Of a stretch of 64,000 nt of DNA, positions 1-9,729 are shown one piece after another (within the stretch, counting starts at the first letter, position 1; each line of letters opens with the position of its first letter). The translations under genes were made by a program, and so were the position numbers. The stretch comes from Bathynomus jamesi (lineage: Eukaryota; Arthropoda; Malacostraca; Isopoda; Cirolanidae): the NCBI GenBank assembly GCA_023014485.1, contig JAJOZX010000878.1:981001-1045000 (forward strand). The letters run 5' to 3'. Below the pieces are notes generated by a model. That model saw only the letters and a list, made by a program, of their open reading frames with translations, was not told the DNA's origin and made no database searches.

Positions 1-290
1 CCTTCTCCCAGCCGAGCAGAATTCTTTCGCGTAGTTCATCTATGGCTCTTATATTGGTACCAGGGATGTAAACTTTGGATTTCAGGGCTTCCCAAACATC
101 ATAATCTAGTGGTGAAATATCGGGGCTAGTAGCCCCGATATTTCACCACATATTGGGTTCAATAAAATCCGGTGTTTCGTTATTAAGGAATGTGACAGTT
201 TGGCGTGCTCTGTGAGCATTGAGCAGGAAGGGGGACACATCGAGCAACTTCTCAATTAAGACTACCAACATGGTAAGGTAAGCATCTATG
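1..290 (-). pseudogene. Tc1/mariner-like transposase C-terminal remnant
   Basis: Read on the minus strand, this stretch encodes the end of a Tc1/mariner-type transposase. The catalytic-end motif SPDISPLDYDVW is followed by a helix-rich tail (ALKSKVYIPGTN, then IDELRERI). The upstream part reads HRARQTVTFLNNETPDFIEP, typical of the segment between the second and third catalytic acidic residues. A stop codon near 150 and loss of the N-terminus show it is dead, and it runs off the left edge of the window. Family assignment rests on the SPDxxPxDY motif; the sublineage is not clear. Confidence 0.6.
110..148. repeat. Perfect 18-bp palindrome inside the transposase remnant
   Basis: Arms 110-127 and 131-148 are perfect reverse complements separated by AGT. 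The arms contain the codons around the SPDISP motif, so the palindrome arose by inverted duplication of coding sequence. Confidence 0.9.
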
Positions 291-374
291 AAGTTTGGAA
301 GCTCTAGTCTCCTTACTTTTTTAAATATGACAGTTTACCTCTAAGGGATCACTTTTCTTTTACCCATCCTGTGT

Positions 375-391
375 GTATATATATATATATA

Positions 392-462
<71 letters not shown>
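375..462. repeat. (TA)n/(TG)n microsatellite
   Basis: Alternating TA with short TG tracts. It directly abuts the terminal sequence of a Penelope-like element at 470. Confidence 0.95.
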
Positions 463-469
<7 letters not shown>

Positions 470-474
<5 letters not shown>

Positions 475-1003
475 GTGAAAAAACCACGAAGGAAAGGAAA
501 CACAATGATGCTCGAGCACTTTCGTCTAATGACATCCTTACGAACACTGAAGTAAAATATAGTTCGAGACTATATATATAGGTCATAAAAAAAAAATATA
601 TATATAATAAATATAGAAATAAAAATTGTGGGAGGAACATACAAATTTGAAAGAAAAAACTACTAATTTTAGCACTTTGCCCTTCTTGTCTAAATCCCTT
701 CTGAACGAATTCAAAACAACAGGATCAAGTGGAGAAAGACCTTGGCTCATGTTAATGTTATTTGTTTGTAAGTTGCATAATAGCAGACTCAAGAATATTT
801 CTGTTAACAATGTTGCTAGAGTGAAACAAAACTGAAGCATTATTCCAATCAATACAGTGGGATAACGCTGACAAATGGACCAAAAGGGCACTGGACGACT
901 GTCCCGTTCTAACGGAATATTGATGCTGTTTTACACGCGTGTGCAAATCCTTTCCCGTTTGACCAATGTAAAAGGAATCACATTGTTTATAACCAGTAAA
1001 TGA
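470..1003 (-). mobile_element. Penelope-like element fragment (GIY-YIG end plus terminal repeat)
   Basis: The minus strand from 1003 downward encodes a GIY-YIG endonuclease end: YKQCDSFYIGQTGKDLHTR, then ILESAIMQL and SPLDPVVLNSF. It closely matches the intact copy at 61045-61905. A frameshift occurs near 765. Downstream, 470-560 carries the family terminal sequence (CCACGAAGGAAAGGAAACAC followed by the GAAA-containing core) that recurs at 26.3, 30.8, 46.6, 56.8, 60.4 and 62.3 kb. The reverse transcriptase is absent, so this is a 5'-truncated dead copy. Confidence 0.8.
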
Positions 1004-1362
1004 CAAATACTATAAGTTTTTCTTTTCCATGATGTTAGCCCGACGTGGGCAATAGGTCACTCACAAAGAGGCCCCAAAATATAGCTTCCCTCACCAGCTA
1101 TCTGCAAAGCAGATATGATCCAGCTTTGGGACAGGATCTAGGGTTTAAAGCAGCCTAGCCCCACTATATTTAGAGCATCAATATAAGCAAAAAACTCGTT
1201 GCATTCACGTCGGATTGAATACATCTAAAGCTGGATCCTATCTGCCTTGCAAATAGCTGGTGAGGGAAGCTATATTTTGGGGCGTCTTTCCGAGTGACCC
1301 GTTGCCCACGTCGGGCTAACATCATGAAAATGAAAAAGCTCTAGTGTTTGTCATTTACCATT
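996..1362. repeat. Long inverted-repeat element (arms about 130 bp)
   Basis: The left arm (996-1135) reads GATGTTAGCCCGACGTGGGC and later CCAAAATATAGCTTCCCTCA. The right arm (1223-1362) is its imperfect reverse complement. The arms end in GTAAATGACAAA and TTTGTCATTTAC. The middle (about 1136-1222) shows no coding potential. It may be a MITE or a folded-back fragment of the repeat family continuing to 1425; no target duplication is evident. Confidence 0.7.
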
Positions 1363-1421
1363 ATTTACTCGGGCTATAGTGGATTTAATTTTTGCAGAAG
1401 AGTTTCTTGTTCCATGCACGG

Positions 1422-1425
<4 letters not shown>
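1361..1425 (+). repeat. Dispersed repeat shared with 9163-9246 and 21403-21512
   Basis: The sequence CTATAGTGGATTTAATTTTT...GAGTTTCTTGTTCCATGCACGGTCTGT recurs in reverse at 9163-9246 and as a nearly perfect hairpin at 21403-21512. At all three sites it ends directly at (TA)n. Identity unknown; it is probably the end of a retroelement. Confidence 0.7.
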
Positions 1426-1472
<47 letters not shown>

Positions 1473-1474
1473 TT

Positions 1475-1973
1475 TAGTGGTGGACCGGATATCCGCATCA
1501 TTTTTAACATCCGCATCCTCATCCGTATCTGCACTTCTGACTGCGGATGTTATGCGGATATTACCTTAATAAATTATGCAATGTACAATTAAATTAGCTT
1601 ATAAAGTAGCTTATAAGGCCCAGTCATGCACATTTCATGTAAAGTATTAATTATTAATGAACAAACAAATATATAAACCTCAAAATATAAATAGCTGGTA
1701 ACACAGAAAATTGAATGAAACTCGTTTCATTCAATTTTCTGTGGCTGAAACTCTTGAGAAAGTTATTTTTATCATAATGAAAACATTAATATTAATTTTA
1801 ATTCTTATGCATTGCCTCCCATAATAGTAATATCACGAAATTTGCAAAATTATGTCATATATTCATAATTCTATATTACAGTATATTAATAGATTAACTA
1901 AATATCCGCATCCGCGGATATTGAAATTAAAGATCCGCATCCGCAGATATTGAAAAACTGACATCCGGTCCAC

Positions 1974-1978
<5 letters not shown>
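1475..1978. mobile_element. hAT-like MITE with TAGTGGTGGACCGG termini
   Basis: The terminal inverted repeats TAGTGGTGGACCGGAT and ATCCGGTCCACCACTA bound 504 bp. Both ends hold clustered ATCCGCATCCGC motifs, and the middle is AT-rich and non-coding. The termini resemble hAT ends (CAGTGGTG-type) with a first-base change. Insertion in (TA)n prevents reading a target duplication. Confidence 0.65.
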
Positions 1979-2022
<44 letters not shown>

Positions 2023-2024
<2 letters not shown>

Positions 2025-2690
2025 GTATATAAAAACGCTGAATAATTTTGAATGTAAAAATAATTTTATATTTCCTTGTCTTTCTTTTGGTGATTAAAAA
2101 GGCATTAACGGATTAAAAACATCAAATGAGACCCTTAGGAGAATAAATGGATTAAAAGGAGATTAAAAAGGTTTAGTGTTGTGTGTCATCCGTCAGTCCC
2201 TCCATTCAGTGCCAGTGCCACCCCTCGCTACGTACCACTCGTGTAATAATATTAAAGCGTACACTTGTACAATGAAAGGCTTCAGAGAGACAAAAAATGT
2301 CAGCAAAAATATACAGTAATGAAGACGAAATAATTTCTGACTTAATTTCCAGAAATTTCGATCACAAACTGTTCTCTTTTTCCTCCATATTGAATCGTAT
2401 TTCGAGACAAATTCCCAAACTTTGTTAATTAATTTTCATTCTAAACGAAATTTAACTGTATTGAACGGCTCACAGTTTAATTCATGGGTTTGAAATGTGA
2501 ACAAGAACTGAGTTTGACCTTAAAGTTAATGCTTACGTTCTTTTTTTTTATATTTATTTATTTTCTATGCCTTATTTTGACCTCGAGCTAAAGCGGCTGC
2601 AGTTATCATGACAGCGAAAAAACTGTGTGCCCAGTTTTTCGTTTTTCTCGTTTTGGTCGAGATATATACCTTGGTTACCATGGTTTTGCT
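2023..2690. other. AT-rich stretch, nothing recognised
   Basis: No coding frame, tRNA-like promoter or terminal inverted repeat is seen. A short direct repeat of GGATTAAAA motifs lies at 2100-2170. Confidence 0.5.
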
Positions 2691-2694
2691 TCCG

Positions 2695-2816
2695 CCCGAA
2701 TTGTTCATTCTGACGAAGGTCAAGCTTGTCACTGCACCTTAGACCTACAGTTTAACGTGGAATCCGAACCACGCCCCACCAGCAACCCAGCGTTTTAACC
2801 ACTAGGCTACCCAAGA
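2695..2816 (-). mobile_element. tRNA-headed SINE (minus strand)
   Basis: The reverse complement starts GGGTAGCCTAGTGGTTAAAA, a pol III A-box-like block. It has a B-box-like GGTTCGGATTCC and continues into a tail reading CACGTTAAACTGTAGGTCTA. The same tail follows a 5S-rRNA-derived head at 3405-3606, so the SINE families share their 3' part. Confidence 0.7.
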
Positions 2817-2845
2817 TACCTTTTCATCTACCAACCAATTTTTTT

Positions 2846-2963
2846 TACGTGTGGAAGGATGAACAGCTGGGTTTTGCTGCGCGCCACCAGCCGTCACCGG
2901 ATCTCGATCCCGAGGCCGACGGATTCGTAGTCAAGGATGCTAACCACTACACCAGCGAGGCGC

Positions 2964-2964
<1 letters not shown>
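2846..2964 (-). mobile_element. tRNA-derived SINE-like copy
   Basis: The reverse complement reads CTGGTGTAGTGGTTAGCATC (A box) and later GGGATCGAGATCC (B-box-like) about 35 bp downstream, the spacing of a tRNA gene. No acceptor stem is formed, so it is a SINE head rather than a tRNA gene. A (TA)n tract (2967-3038) abuts it. Confidence 0.65.

Positions 2965-2966
<2 letters not shown>

Positions 2967-3038
<72 letters not shown>
2967..3038. repeat. (TA)n microsatellite, about 36 units
   Basis: Uninterrupted TA repeat next to the SINE-like copy at 2846-2964. Confidence 0.97.
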
Positions 3039-3041
<3 letters not shown>

Positions 3042-3183
3042 CAGATTGTTTAAAATCAAATTTTTAACCAAAAATAAAACGTTTCATTATTCCACAAAAC
3101 TTCCATTAGGGCACGAGCAGCTTGCTATATTATTTCCAAGCTGACGAGGTTTGTATTGTTAGTTTTTAGTTTTCATATCTCTC

Positions 3184-3188
<5 letters not shown>

Positions 3189-3265
<77 letters not shown>
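3189..3265. repeat. (TA)n(CA)n microsatellite
   Basis: TA repeat changing to CA, ending exactly where a small inverted-repeat element begins. Confidence 0.95.
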
Positions 3266-3267
<2 letters not shown>

Positions 3268-3387
3268 GGGTTTTTCAGGTCGACCCTAGAAATACGTAAA
3301 TACTAAAATATTAAATACCAAATGCAAACTACAAATTTCGCCAATTTTGGTATTTTGGTATTTGTAGGGTCGACCTGAAACACCCTG
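3266..3387. mobile_element. 122-bp MITE ending CAGGGT...ACCCTG
   Basis: The ends CAGGGTTTTTCAGGTCGACC and GGTCGACCTGAAACACCCTG are inverted repeats of about 28 bp with few mismatches. The middle is AT-rich and non-coding. The CAGGGTG-type end matches the mariner-like elements elsewhere in this window (48409, 29491), suggesting cross-mobilisation by that transposase. Confidence 0.75.
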
Positions 3388-3404
3388 TGTGTATGTATTC
3401 AGCA

Positions 3405-3606
3405 GATTTCGTCGTGGCCAGTATCGTAACACCGTTTCCCGTCGATCAGAGAAGTTAAGCGACATTGGGTTTGGGGTTGTAGTTGGATGGGGACTGTCCT
3501 CCGCGTCCATAAATTATATAGCGACCCGTGGTTCGGATCCTACATAAAGCTGTAGGTTCCCTCCGTTATATGACCTTCGATGTTGGAAAGGAGGTTAAGC
3601 AACCCC
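3405..3606 (+). mobile_element. 5S-rRNA-derived SINE (SINE3-type)
   Basis: Positions 3411-3507 align with animal 5S rRNA. They include the internal control region: GAAGTTAAGCGAC (A-box-like) and GTAGTTGGATGGGGACTG (C-box-like). The 5S head is followed by a tail, GTTCGGATCCTACATAAAGC then TGTAGGTTCCCTCCG, which also follows tRNA-type heads at 2695-2816 and 28480-28665. Substitutions throughout rule out a working 5S gene. SINE3 elements with 5S promoters are known; the family here is not identified. Confidence 0.75.
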
Positions 3607-4882
3607 ATATATACATATATATATATATATATATATCTTTCAACCTTTCAAATGTTGCGTGCGATTATTCCTCATTTCATGGAGGTCAAGCTTGTTGCCC
3701 CTCCGCTTGAGTTGGCCTGGTGAAGTAAAGAATTGGCTCCTTGATTTCTTGCGCTCTCCACTTCACATAGCCAGGTACAATACTCCCGTTACTCATTGAA
3801 TTGTTTTGAGCCAGGCATCTAGTCTTCTTTTGAAGATATCCACCGCTACACCACTCGTGTTCCTTAACCCTTTAACGCCGAACGTTTTTGTAGGGTTAAG
3901 TTTAAATGCGTGTATTTGAAACGGTACGTATTCGACCCAGTCGGCGTTAGAGGGTTAATTCTTTGGGCAGTTAGTTGAACAGTCTTGGTCTCACAACAAA
4001 ACTATGTTCCTTCAAGGTTGGGGATGTTCCCTGTCTAGCCTTTAATTTGGGAACACGACACATTTTTCCTTTCCTACTTTCCATTGTTGTCTGAGTTTAT
4101 AGGGTTCAGAGTAAGATTAGGAAATAGTTCCTCAATTATTTTCGAAGTGTAACTGATGGTGTACCTCTCTTTTTCTTTCCAGTAAACGTGAAAGGTTCAC
4201 GTAACCTTTCCCATTAATTTAGTTCTTTGCATCCATTGATCTTGGGTGTGAAGCTTCTCTGAATCTCTTCTAGTTGACTAATGTCTTCTATATGGGGATA
4301 TTAAGCCCTAGCAGTATTCCAACTTGAATGTGATCAGTATTTTCAATGGAGGTATCATTATATTCCTGTCCCCCTCTTTTAAAGGTTCTTAATTATCTAT
4401 CCAGTTATTCTTTTTGCTCATTTTACTGCTATCTTATTTTGTGTTTCAAATTTCGCGTCAAATTTCGTGTTATCACACCTAAATCTTCCCTTTTAAAATT
4501 TCTCTGAATTTCTTGTCCATTTGGAGTATAGTATTCCATGGATTTTAGATTCTCCCTTCTTCCGTTACCTTAACAGTTGAAAATTTTCAGTGTTAAATTT
4601 CATATTATTGCCCCCAGATCAATTGTAGATTCTCTTCATGTCTGTTTGTAGAGATTTTACATCCTCTGGGTTTCTTATTTTTCTACTCATTTTTGTGTCA
4701 ATGACAAAGGGTGTTGCTGTGCTGTCACTGGTAACTTCCTCATCTATATCAGTTTAGCATGATTATGAAGAGTAATGGAGTTAATACTGTTCCTTCTGAT
4801 GCTGAGCTAAGGACCTCTGACCCTGATAGGATATTCCTCGAACTGTAACGACTTGCTGCCGATCACTAAGGGAATTATATAC

Positions 4883-5364
4883 CTATTTTCCTACTTTTCC
4901 TATTATTCCCATATATTTCAGTTTATGTACTGTGATTCCATGGTCACACTTGTCGAACACCTTAGCAAAGTCTGTGTATATTACATCATAGTTTTCATTA
5001 CTTTCAAGTACATCGATAATGTTGTTGTAGTGTTCCATTAGTTGTGATAGGCATGATCTTCCTGACCGGAATCCATGTTGATTATTATTCAATTTTTTAT
5101 GAGTTAACAAAAAGTCAGATTTTTTCTCTAAGTATTCTTTCAAATATTTTAGTGAGATGAAATGTAAGCGACACTGGCTCTACAGTTTATGGCCTCGGAT
5201 CGATCTCCTCCTTTATATACTGGAACTATGTTCCCTCTCTTCAAGATGCCCGGTATTTCTCCCGTGTCTAGTGATCGTCTCCATATCCAATATAGGGGCC
5301 CAGCCACTGCAGTCTTGTAGTTTTTGATTAGTGTGGGATTCCATTTGTCCGGGCCTGCTGCCAA
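4883..5364 (-). pseudogene. Broken reverse transcriptase of LINE copy A
   Basis: Two consecutive minus-strand frames encode the RT fingers and palm. They contain AAGPDKWNPTLIKN, GDRSEAINCR in place of GDRSQAKNYRP, then GFRSGRSCLSQLMEHYNNII and motif A as YTDFAKVFDKCD. A frameshift near 5146 separates them. Compared with the copy at 18844-21303, the YRPVSLTS motif is damaged. It cannot make an enzyme. Confidence 0.85.
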
Positions 5365-6105
5365 GTGTGTTTATAGTTTCCCTATAGCTTGGGTGATATC
5401 ACGTTGTGAAATCAAAGTCCGTTATACTTTCCCTTTGTAATTCTTCTTCAAAGAACGCGTTTCTACCGCATATTAGTTTATCAATTTTGTGGATACTAAA
5501 GGATGCTTCATACTGAACTCTTAATATTTCAGATACTTCTTTTAGATCATCGATTAAAATATTTTCATTATTCAAAGGTCTGATAGTCGCATGATTTTTC
5601 GACTTCTTTTTTGCAAAATTATAGAAGTACTTTGAGTTAACCTTTATCGTTTCTATAGCGTCATCTTCTTCTTTCTCTGTATGTTTCTCAATTAGACCCT
5701 GTATGACTCTCCATACTCTCCAGTTTATTGTTTAATATTTTTCTGATGTTGTTGTCTTTGCAGTTTCTTAATTTTACAGTCACTCTTTTTCTCTTGCGGA
5801 ACATTGACCTCTTTTGTTTCTCGAACCTACTTCTCTTTCCACTTTGTTACCTTTTTTAGATATGTCTTTCCACAATTTCTAGCGTCTTGTTCTCTGAGGT
5901 TATTAGCATCTCTTCTGTTGTCTTTGCCCTTAAAGATGGTTTTCCAGTCTATTGCTTCCATGCTGGATGCAATGCCTTCCCAGTTTAAGCTTTGGAGTAA
6001 AAATTAAAGATTTCAAATTTGCTTCTTTCTATAGTGCGTGTTCTTTCCTTTCCTGTTGCTTTTATATTGGTTGTTATTTCAATAATGTTGTGATCTGATA
6101 TTATA

Positions 6106-7345
6106 GTAGGGCCACTCAATATATTTTGCCCCACCTTTTTTTTTAGCTAAATAATAGGCCATGGGGCTTAAATGTCTTTTGGGCCGTAAGTTTGAACTTC
6201 CTGCGCTTCATATAACCGGATTTTTCCAGTTTGAACCTCCCCTCCTTGTATAAAACCGCTTTTAAACCCCTTGTATAAAACTGATGGATGACGCAGTTTC
6301 GAAAATGGCGTCTGACAGTGATGTGCGTCGTAAACCGCAGAGAAAGAAACGGTTGGAAATATTCACAAACGTCTACAAAACGTTTAAGGAGATGCGGCTG
6401 TTGATCGAAGCACAGTTGGACGCTGGTCTAAACGTGAGAGATCATCGGAGAGAAGGAGAGCCAGCCTCGATGATGAGCCACGCAGCGGTCGCCCGACATC
6501 GGCTGTGACATTTCACACTGTGCAACGTGCTAACAGCATCATTCGATCAAATCGACGCGTCACATACAAGGAGGAACTGACCGAAGATCACTGACTGACT
6601 GAGTCGTTGGTTCGATACGAGACAAAAGTGGATGACTTCCTTTCACGAATTGTGACTGGGGATGAGACGGGTTCACCACTTTGAACCTGAAACAAAACGC
6701 TAATCCATGGAGTGGCATCACGCAGACTCCCCACGCAAGGAAAAATTCAAAATGGCTCCCTCTGCAAGAAAGGTTATGGCCACCATTTTCTGGGACATGA
6801 AAGGGGTGATTCTAGTGGACTTTATGAAGAAAGGACAAACAATCAACTCGGAGGCATATATTGCTACCCTACAGAGACTCCAGAGACGTAGAAAGCGAGT
6901 TCGACCGGAGAGAAAACTGGAAGACGTCCTTCTTTTGCACAATAACGCAAGACCACACAACATTTTGCAAACAAGAGAGGCCATCACAAAAATGCGCTTG
7001 ACTGTGTTACCCCACCCTCCATACAGCCCAGATCTGGCACCTTCAGACTTCCATTTGTTTGGGCCACTGAAGGATGTTATTCGTGGAAGAAAGTTTCAGA
7101 GTGACGATGAAGTTGTTGAAGAGGTTAAGAGGTGGCTCCAGCGGAACCCAGCGGACTTTTACCAGCAAGGAATAAAGGCCCTTGTTTCGAGGTGGAGGAA
7201 AGCCGTAGAAAAGGATGGAGACTATGTGGAAAAATAAAACTTGTAAAAAAGGTATGTAACTACTTGTGTACAAAATTTCTGGAACTTACAAGGAAACTTG
7301 GAAAGAAAGAAAAAAGGTGGGGCAAAATATATTGAGTGGCCCTCG
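6106..7345. mobile_element. Mariner element (1240 bp) inserted in LINE A
   Basis: The element has TIRs GAGGGCCACTCAATATATTT-type at both ends and is flanked by TA (6104-6105 and 7346-7347). Removing it restores the LINE reading ATTATA|GTTGGG seen uninterrupted near 18405, which confirms the insertion point. It encodes a damaged mariner transposase on the + strand. Confidence 0.9.
6284..7237 (+). pseudogene. Mariner (Mos1-like) transposase, broken
   Basis: The N-terminal frame (6284-6508) reaches the DEPRSGRP-type hinge. The first catalytic region, TGDET, lies at about 6657-6671 but in a shifted frame. The last frame (6707-7237) encodes WHHADSPRKEKFK, the second catalytic motif as HNNARPH (the usual D is N) and the third as SPDLAPSDFHLF, ending DGDYVEK. 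That is a DD34D layout with the second aspartate lost. Frameshifts and an internal deletion also occur, so the enzyme is inactive. Confidence 0.85.
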
Positions 7346-7446
7346 TAGTTGGGTATATTTCTATGTAATCAATGAGGTTGCTGTTGTTTGTGAATAGTAA
7401 ATGTCGGAAGTTGTTTTTTCTTGTATTTTCCATTTTTCTTGTGTTA

Positions 7447-7449
<3 letters not shown>

Positions 7450-7527
<78 letters not shown>
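7450..7527. repeat. (AC)n(AT)n microsatellite
   Basis: CA repeat passing into TA. It separates LINE A from the next mariner, which begins at 7528 directly after TA. Confidence 0.95.
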
Positions 7528-7530
<3 letters not shown>

Positions 7531-8061
7531 GGTGTTTATAAAGTCCCTATCTATTTCGGTGAAAACGTAGCAAAAAGGGTAAAATTCAATAACAATATAA
7601 TAGAAGGCATACATTTAATGAATACTTAAGCATATGATTCTACACGAGCACCATCATTATCTTTACAGAGTTCGAATCTGTCAGCAGCATTGCGGAACAC
7701 ATTTTGGAGCATGAAAGGGGTTATTTTTGTAACTGCTGTTACGATACGAGCACGTAAATGTCCCAGCTTCATTCGGATGGCATTTTAAACACCGTCGTCT
7801 TTCAACAAGATGGGACACCTTGTCATTACGCAAACATTGTTCGGGAGTACCAAAATGAACGATTACCAAATAGGTGGATCGGACGTGAAGGCAACAGGCC
7901 CTGGGCGGCTCGATCTCCTGACGTAACGCCCTTGGATTTCTTTGCATGGGGCTTTATCAAATCAAACGTCTATCAAACGAGGGCTACATATCTGCAAGAT
8001 TTACGTGCTCGTATCGTAACAGCAATTACAAAAATAACCCTTGTCATGCTCCAAAATGTGT
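7528..8061. mobile_element. Mariner-like element with fold-back 5' end
   Basis: It starts CAGGGTGTTTATAAAGTCCC, the same terminus type as the fuller element at 48409-49622. Instead of N-terminal coding, 7605-7757 holds the transposase C-terminus on the minus strand (ITPFMLQNVFRNAADRFELC). Then from 7758 the plus strand encodes the middle and end: FQQDGTPCHYANIV, RSPDVTPLDFFAWGF, YLQDLRARIVTAITK. The left end is therefore an inverted copy of the 3' end. The right end is cut off by a (CT)n(TA)n tract. Confidence 0.75.
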
Positions 8062-8111
8062 CTCTCTCTCTCTCTCTCTCTCCTCTCTCTCTCCTCCTCT
8101 CTCTCTCTCTC

Positions 8112-8150
<39 letters not shown>
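8059..8150. repeat. (CT)n(TA)n microsatellite
   Basis: A CT-rich tract followed by TA repeats lies between two mariner-like elements. Confidence 0.95.
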
Positions 8151-8151
<1 letters not shown>

Positions 8152-9132
8152 CGTGTCCCCAAAAAAACTATATACTCTTTATAGCATCATATATTTTATA
8201 ATTTAAAAAAAACAACAATATATTGTTATAGCATTGCCAATGAAAGGTAAATTAGTAATCTAAGTGATCAAAATGTTATAGCGAGTTGTTTGCATATAAA
8301 ATTTAATTAACTACGCCAAGTGCTGAAAATGTTCTCCGGCGGCATGAATGCACTTTTGAATGCGTCGACTAACTGATTCGCAGACATGGACTGATGTGGA
8401 TGCTGTGATGGTCCCGCACTTTTCCCTAATTGCATCCTTAAGGTGTTCGAGTGTTGCGGGTCTTGTACCATAAACTGCATCCTTCAGGTAGCCCCACAAG
8501 TAAAAATCAAGTGGAGTCAAGTCCAGTGAACGTGGAGGATACTCAACGCTTCCTCTTCGTCCTATCCAACGGTTAGGCAACGTTTCATCGAGGTACCTTC
8601 TGATATCACAATGATAATGAGGGGGGGGGCTCCATCTTGTTGAAAGTAAAAGTCGTCGTTTCCAAACAACTTCCGAACTGCAGGTATAATTTCTGTCCGC
8701 AGCATGTCGAGATATGCGGCACCGGTAACTGTCCCATTAAAGAAAAATGGTCCAACCAAACCCCTGGATGATAAACCACACCATGCTGTTAATCCTGGTA
8801 AATTAACATGTTTATCCACATAAACGTGTGGATTATCAGTGACCAGTACCTGCAGTTGTGTCGATTTACTGTGCCATTCAGCTTGAAGGTAGCTTCATCA
8901 GACCACACGATTTTGTTGTATTGAAGGTGCATTCATGCCGCCGGAGAACATTTTGAGCACTTGGCGTAGTTAATTAAATTTATATGCAAACAACTCGCTA
9001 TAACATTTTGATCACTTAGATTACTAATTTACCTTTCATTGGCAATTGCTATAACAATATATTGTTTGGGTTTTTTTTAAATTATAAAATATATGATGCC
9101 ATAAAGAGTATATAGTTTTTTTTGGGACACCC
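8151..9132. mobile_element. Mariner-like element with about 200-bp fold-back arms
   Basis: The ends G(C/G)GTGTCCC sit between TA dinucleotides. The arms 8151-8352 and 8926-9132 are near-identical inverted repeats, and both include the transposase C-terminal codons. Between them the minus strand encodes [17 protein letters not shown], a frame with [11 protein letters not shown] and YFQQDGAPP, then [16 protein letters not shown] and LTPLDFYLWGYLKD. The helix-turn-helix N-terminus is missing and replaced by the inverted 3' end. Confidence 0.8.
8311..8920 (-). pseudogene. Mariner-like transposase catalytic part, N-terminus lost
   Basis: Two minus-strand frames (8562-8819, 8311-8580) plus an upstream piece cover the DDD domain: SDEATF (first D), QQDGAPP (second D), LDLTPLDFYLW (third, with SPD changed to LDL). 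A frameshift near 8580 follows QQDGAPP. The usual family length is about 340 residues; only about 190 remain. It is inactive. Confidence 0.8.
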
Positions 9133-9162
9133 TATATATAACTCAGAATGATCCACTGACAT

Positions 9163-9246
9163 ACTTTTATGTTACACACAGACTATGCATGGAACAAGGA
9201 ACTCTTGTGGGATATTAAATCCACTATAGTTCGAATAAGTAATGGT
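9163..9246 (-). repeat. Dispersed repeat shared with 1361-1425
   Basis: GCATGGAACAAGGAACTCTT then ATTAAATCCACTATAG, ending GGTAAATGACAAA next to (TA)n. Its relatives are at 1361-1425 and the hairpin at 21403-21512. Confidence 0.7.
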
Positions 9247-9258
9247 AAATGACAAACT

Positions 9259-9276
9259 ATATATATATATTATTAT

Positions 9277-9331
<55 letters not shown>

Positions 9332-9340
9332 GTGTGTATA
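9259..9340. repeat. (TA)n microsatellite, interrupted
   Basis: TA repeats with short phase breaks and a CACATGTGTG segment. Confidence 0.95.
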
Positions 9341-9396
9341 TAATGAAAAGGAAGACCAAGAAAGCGATATACAGTATGACCTTAATATAAATTCGA

Positions 9397-9428
9397 GACG
9401 TTTCGAGGGATACAACCCTCATCTTCAG
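9397..9428 (-). ncRNA. Hammerhead-ribozyme-like core at a PLE 3' end
   Basis: On the minus strand the order is CTGAAGA (9428-9422), T, a five-pair stem GAGGG/CCCTC (9420-9416 and 9409-9405) with a six-base loop, then GAAA (9404-9401) and CGTC. This is the conserved hammerhead core CUGANGA - stem II - GAAA - NUH. Minimal hammerheads are documented in Penelope-like retroelements, and this one lies about 35 bases past the stop of the GIY-YIG fragment on the same strand. Stem I pairing was not established, so cleavage activity is unproven. Confidence 0.55.
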
Positions 9429-9462
9429 AGTAAATTCTAAAAAGTAAAAGATAAGTAAAATT

Positions 9463-9726
9463 TTAAAGAATTACAAAATAAATTATGAAATAGGTTCTAC
9501 TGTACATTAAAACATTCAAAAAGATCGGAAAGTTATTATTTAAAGGAGGTTTAAGCTTAAAAATATAAATAGATTCCAATAATCTAAGATCACTAATGTT
9601 GTTACTCACATTTAAAATTGTAAAATTACCTGGTGACCAGCATTTGGGAAGGTCGATTCGTACCAGTCGTCCCATCAGTAACCCAATGGAATCCATAATA
9701 CGTGAACATTCGGTTGGATGTGACAC
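9463..9726 (-). pseudogene. PLE GIY-YIG endonuclease C-terminal fragment
   Basis: The minus-strand frame reads HPTECSRIMDSIG, then NISDLRLLESIYIFKLKPPL. It matches the PLE endonuclease C-terminus, where the catalytic Glu sits in the LLES motif and is followed by the KLKPxLN signature. The GIY-YIG motif itself is missing. It lies head-to-head with a plus-strand RT fragment of the same element class. Confidence 0.7.
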
Positions 9727-9729
9727 GCC

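Larger units (their letters stand above)
3633..7440 (-). mobile_element. LINE copy A (CR1/Jockey group), minus strand, split by a mariner
   Basis: The minus strand carries a degraded non-LTR retrotransposon closely related to the intact copy at 18844-21303. Recognisable pieces, from the 5' side: the end of the endonuclease with SDHN (about 6060-6105 and 7346-7440), the linker (5400-6010), the RT N-terminus (5149-5364, PVYKGGDRSEAINCR) and the RT palm (4883-5143, NQHGFRSGRSCLSQLMEH and YTDFAKVFDKCDHG). The thumb and C-terminus run to about 3650. Several frameshifts are present. The 3' end abuts a (TA)n tract. A mariner (6106-7345) interrupts the endonuclease region. Confidence 0.85.

Noticed and set aside
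341..640. Open frames rich in alternating Tyr-Ile or Thr-His
   Set aside because: They are translations of (TA)n and (CA)n microsatellites and have no coding support.
3411..3507. Genuine 5S rRNA gene
   Set aside because: The internal control region is recognisable but substitutions are spread throughout and a SINE tail follows directly.
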